5,619 nt of DNA from Promethearchaeota archaeon (GTDB lineage Archaea; Asgardarchaeota; Lokiarchaeia; Sigyniarchaeales; SOKP01). Shown one piece after another: positions 3,752 through 5,619 of this stretch. The notes under the pieces were generated by a model, which was not told the origin of the DNA, did no database searches, and was given only the letters and a program-made list of their open reading frames with translations. The position numbers and the translations under genes were made by a program. Each line of letters starts with the position of its first letter. Within the stretch, counting starts at the first letter, position 1. The stretch lies in NCBI GenBank assembly GCA_019894815.1, contig JAGXNU010000079.1, positions 3,305-8,923 of the forward strand, read 5' to 3'.

Positions 3752-5619
3752 GTGAGTGAAGAAAACAAGCCAACAAAAAAGGAAAAAATCATTGGGATAG
3801 ATTTAGGCACATCAAATAGCGCGTGTGCAGTTCTTAGTGGTACAGGACAACCTGAAATCATTCCTGCTGCTGAAGGTAGAACATTAGGTGGAAAAGCTTT
3901 TCCTTCATATGTGGCGTTTGACGAAAAAGGAAGAAAAATAGTTGGAGAACCAGCACGACGCCAAGCAGTCTCAAATCCTGACGGAACGGTATATGCCATT
4001 AAGAGAAAAATGGGGACGTCTTACAAAGCGAAAGTAAAGGTAGGTAGTGAGTGGCAAGAGTTCACTCCTGAAGAAATTTCGGCAATGATCCTAAAGAAGA
4101 TTAAAAATGATGCTTCGGCATATTTAGGCGAAGAAGTGAAAAAAGCAGTAATCACGGTTCCTGCTTATTTTAATGACGCTCAAAGAACAGCCACAAAAAA
4201 CGCAGGAGAGATCGCAGGACTCGAAGTTGTGCGGATGATTAACGAACCGACCGCTGCTTGCTTAGCATATGGTCTCGATAAAGATACTAAGAATAAACTA
4301 TCTAAAATAGTCGTATTAGACTTGGGTGGTGGAACTTTCGATGTTACCCTCATGGAATATGGAGAGGGTGTAGTGGAGGTACTTTCAACTGCTGGAGATA
4401 CTCAATTGGGAGGTACTGATATGGATAATGCCATAATCGAATGGCTCGCCTCAGGTTTCGAGAAAAAAGAAGGAATTAATGTTCGAGGTGATAATAAAGC
4501 AATGATTCGGTTGAAAGATGCGGGAGAAAAAGCGAAAATCGAGCTCTCGACAACAGTCTCAACGCAAATTAACCTTCCCTATCTTACTCAAAAAGAAGGC
4601 ACTCCTCTTCATTTAGAAATAGAATTGACAAGAGCAAAATTAGAACAGTTAATAGAACCGACTTTAAGAAGACTAGATCCAATAATGACCAGAGCAGTAA
4701 GAGATGCTAAGATCCCAACTTCTGAAGTTGAAAAAGTAATATTAGTTGGTGGTCCAACAAGGATGCCCTCAGTACAAGACCGATTCAAGAAATTCTTTAA
4801 TAGAGAACCTGAACACTCAGTAGATCCAATGGAATGTGTTGCTATTGGTGCTTCAATTCAAGGAGGTATTATAGCTGGAGATGTAGAAGATCTTCTCTTA
4901 CTAGATATTACTCCTCTCTCGTTAGGTGTTGAAACTCTCGGTGGAGTATTTACCAAGTTAATCGAGCGAAATACTACAATCCCAACGGAAAAGAAACAAA
5001 CATTTAGCACGGCAGCTGATAATCAACCTGCAGTCACAATTAATGTCCTTCAAGGAGAACGCGCCATGGCTAAGGATAATATTACACTTGGCATGTTCCA
5101 TCTAACAGGTATCCCTCCCGCACAACGAGGCATCCCTCAGATTGAAGTCAAGTTCACGATTGATGCTGATGGCATTGTTCACGTAACTGCCAAAGATCTC
5201 GGAACTGGAAAAGAAACAGGTATCACAGTCACTGGAGCAAGGGGACTCTCTGAAGAAGAAATCCAAGAGAAAGTTCGTAATGCAGAAAATTTTGAAGAAG
5301 AAGATAAAAAAATAAGAGAATTAATTGAAGCAAAGAATCAAGCAGACTCCATGATATACCAAACGAGAAAATTAATGGAAGATAACGAGGATAAGATCGA
5401 AGAAAATGAAAAAACTGATATCGAAGCAGCCATTAAAAGCTTGGAAGAAGATATCCTAACTGATGATCTTCAAAGAATTAAACTTGGCTTAGAAAATCTA
5501 CAAAAATCAATGCATGGTTTCTCGGAGAGAATTTATGCCCAACAAGCTGAAAGCGGAGCATATCAGCAAGCTGCAGAACAAGCTCAAAGAGCGGCAGGAG
5601 GCATGGGCGATATTCCACC
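3752..5619 (+). CDS. dnaK: DnaK (Hsp70) chaperone, 3' end cut by the window
   Basis: DnaK is the ATP-dependent Hsp70 that binds unfolded segments with GrpE and a DnaJ. The frame stays open for 622 codons to the window edge. All three Hsp70 signatures are present: IGIDLGTSNSACAV (14-27), VVLDLGGGTFDVTL (187-200) and VILVGGPTRMPSVQ (329-342). Likely catalytic residues are K84 (equivalent to E. coli K70), P137, E165 and T195. The linker DVEDLLLLDITPLSLG (377-392) joins the substrate-binding beta domain (about 393-500) and the helical lid (about 500-600). The Gly/Gln/Ala-rich end (GGMGDIPP) is typical, so little is missing. After VYAIKRKMG it lacks the insertion of about two dozen residues found in proteobacterial DnaKs, as in Gram-positive and archaeal forms. 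Archaeal DnaKs are generally thought to be acquired from bacteria. GTG start at 3752; divergent from grpE. Confidence 0.97.
   Translation, partial: MSEENKPTKKEKIIGIDLGTSNSACAVLSGTGQPEIIPAAEGRTLGGKAFPSYVAFDEKGRKIVGEPARRQAVSNPDGTVYAIKRKMGTSYKAKVKVGSEWQEFTPEEISAMILKKIKNDASAYLGEEVKKAVITVPAYFNDAQRTATKNAGEIAGLEVVRMINEPTAACLAYGLDKDTKNKLSKIVVLDLGGGTFDVTLMEYGEGVVEVLSTAGDTQLGGTDMDNAIIEWLASGFEKKEGINVRGDNKAMIRLKDAGEKAKIELSTTVSTQINLPYLTQKEGTPLHLEIELTRAKLEQLIEPTLRRLDPIMTRAVRDAKIPTSEVEKVILVGGPTRMPSVQDRFKKFFNREPEHSVDPMECVAIGASIQGGIIAGDVEDLLLLDITPLSLGVETLGGVFTKLIERNTTIPTEKKQTFSTAADNQPAVTINVLQGERAMAKDNITLGMFHLTGIPPAQRGIPQIEVKFTIDADGIVHVTAKDLGTGKETGITVTGARGLSEEEIQEKVRNAENFEEEDKKIRELIEAKNQADSMIYQTRKLMEDNEDKIEENEKTDIEAAIKSLEEDILTDDLQRIKLGLENLQKSMHGFSERIYAQQAESGAYQQAAEQAQRAAGGMGDIP

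Noticed and set aside
3738..3752. ATG at 3738 as the dnaK start
   Set aside because: It is out of frame with dnaK and meets TAG after four codons; it overlaps the GGTGA that serves GTG 3752.
3736..3999. Minus-strand ORF of 87 codons opposite the start of dnaK
   Set aside because: It is antisense to the unmistakable Hsp70 N-terminus.

Overview
The window is AT-rich and looks archaeal, most probably from an Asgard-type (Lokiarchaeota-like) genome. Five cues support this: repeated GGTGA Shine-Dalgarno motifs 4-8 nt before starts, TTTATATA-like boxes at archaeal distances, SDS22-type leucine-rich repeats of the ISEIKGLENL kind, small CxxC zinc-ribbon proteins, and a DnaK without the NBD insertion of proteobacterial DnaKs. 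The lineage is an inference from style and cannot be proved from the sequence.

Layout. Minus strand at the left edge: an 84-residue zinc-ribbon protein (46-300, GTG start), followed by a small hairpin (18-36). Positions 301-678 hold no certain gene; a 61-codon hydrophobic minus-strand ORF there has a good ribosome-binding site and is listed as tentative. Plus strand 679-1125: a small membrane protein resembling DUF2585. It converges on a minus-strand pair across a short A/T hairpin (1128-1146) that could stop transcription both ways. The pair is a HemG-like flavodoxin with a C-terminal zinc ribbon (2579-1911, TTG start, strong TATA box at 2626-2636), then, 19 nt later, a leucine-rich-repeat protein with a C-terminal two-helix membrane anchor (1891-1151).

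The right half is a divergent chaperone locus. grpE (3487-2723, minus) and dnaK (3752 to the window edge, plus, 3' end cut off) are back to back across 264 bp. That spacer carries both promoters, a conspicuous palindrome (3575-3585) and a second inverted repeat (3620-3640). DnaK is the ATP-driven Hsp70 and GrpE its nucleotide-exchange factor, so the two should work together in protein folding and stress recovery. A dnaJ gene is not in the window.

No clearly new multi-gene system is seen. The items most worth a second look are the flavodoxin/zinc-ribbon plus membrane-LRR gene pair, the long acidic repeat tail with a distinctive terminus on GrpE, and the divergent, CIRCE-less control region of grpE/dnaK.
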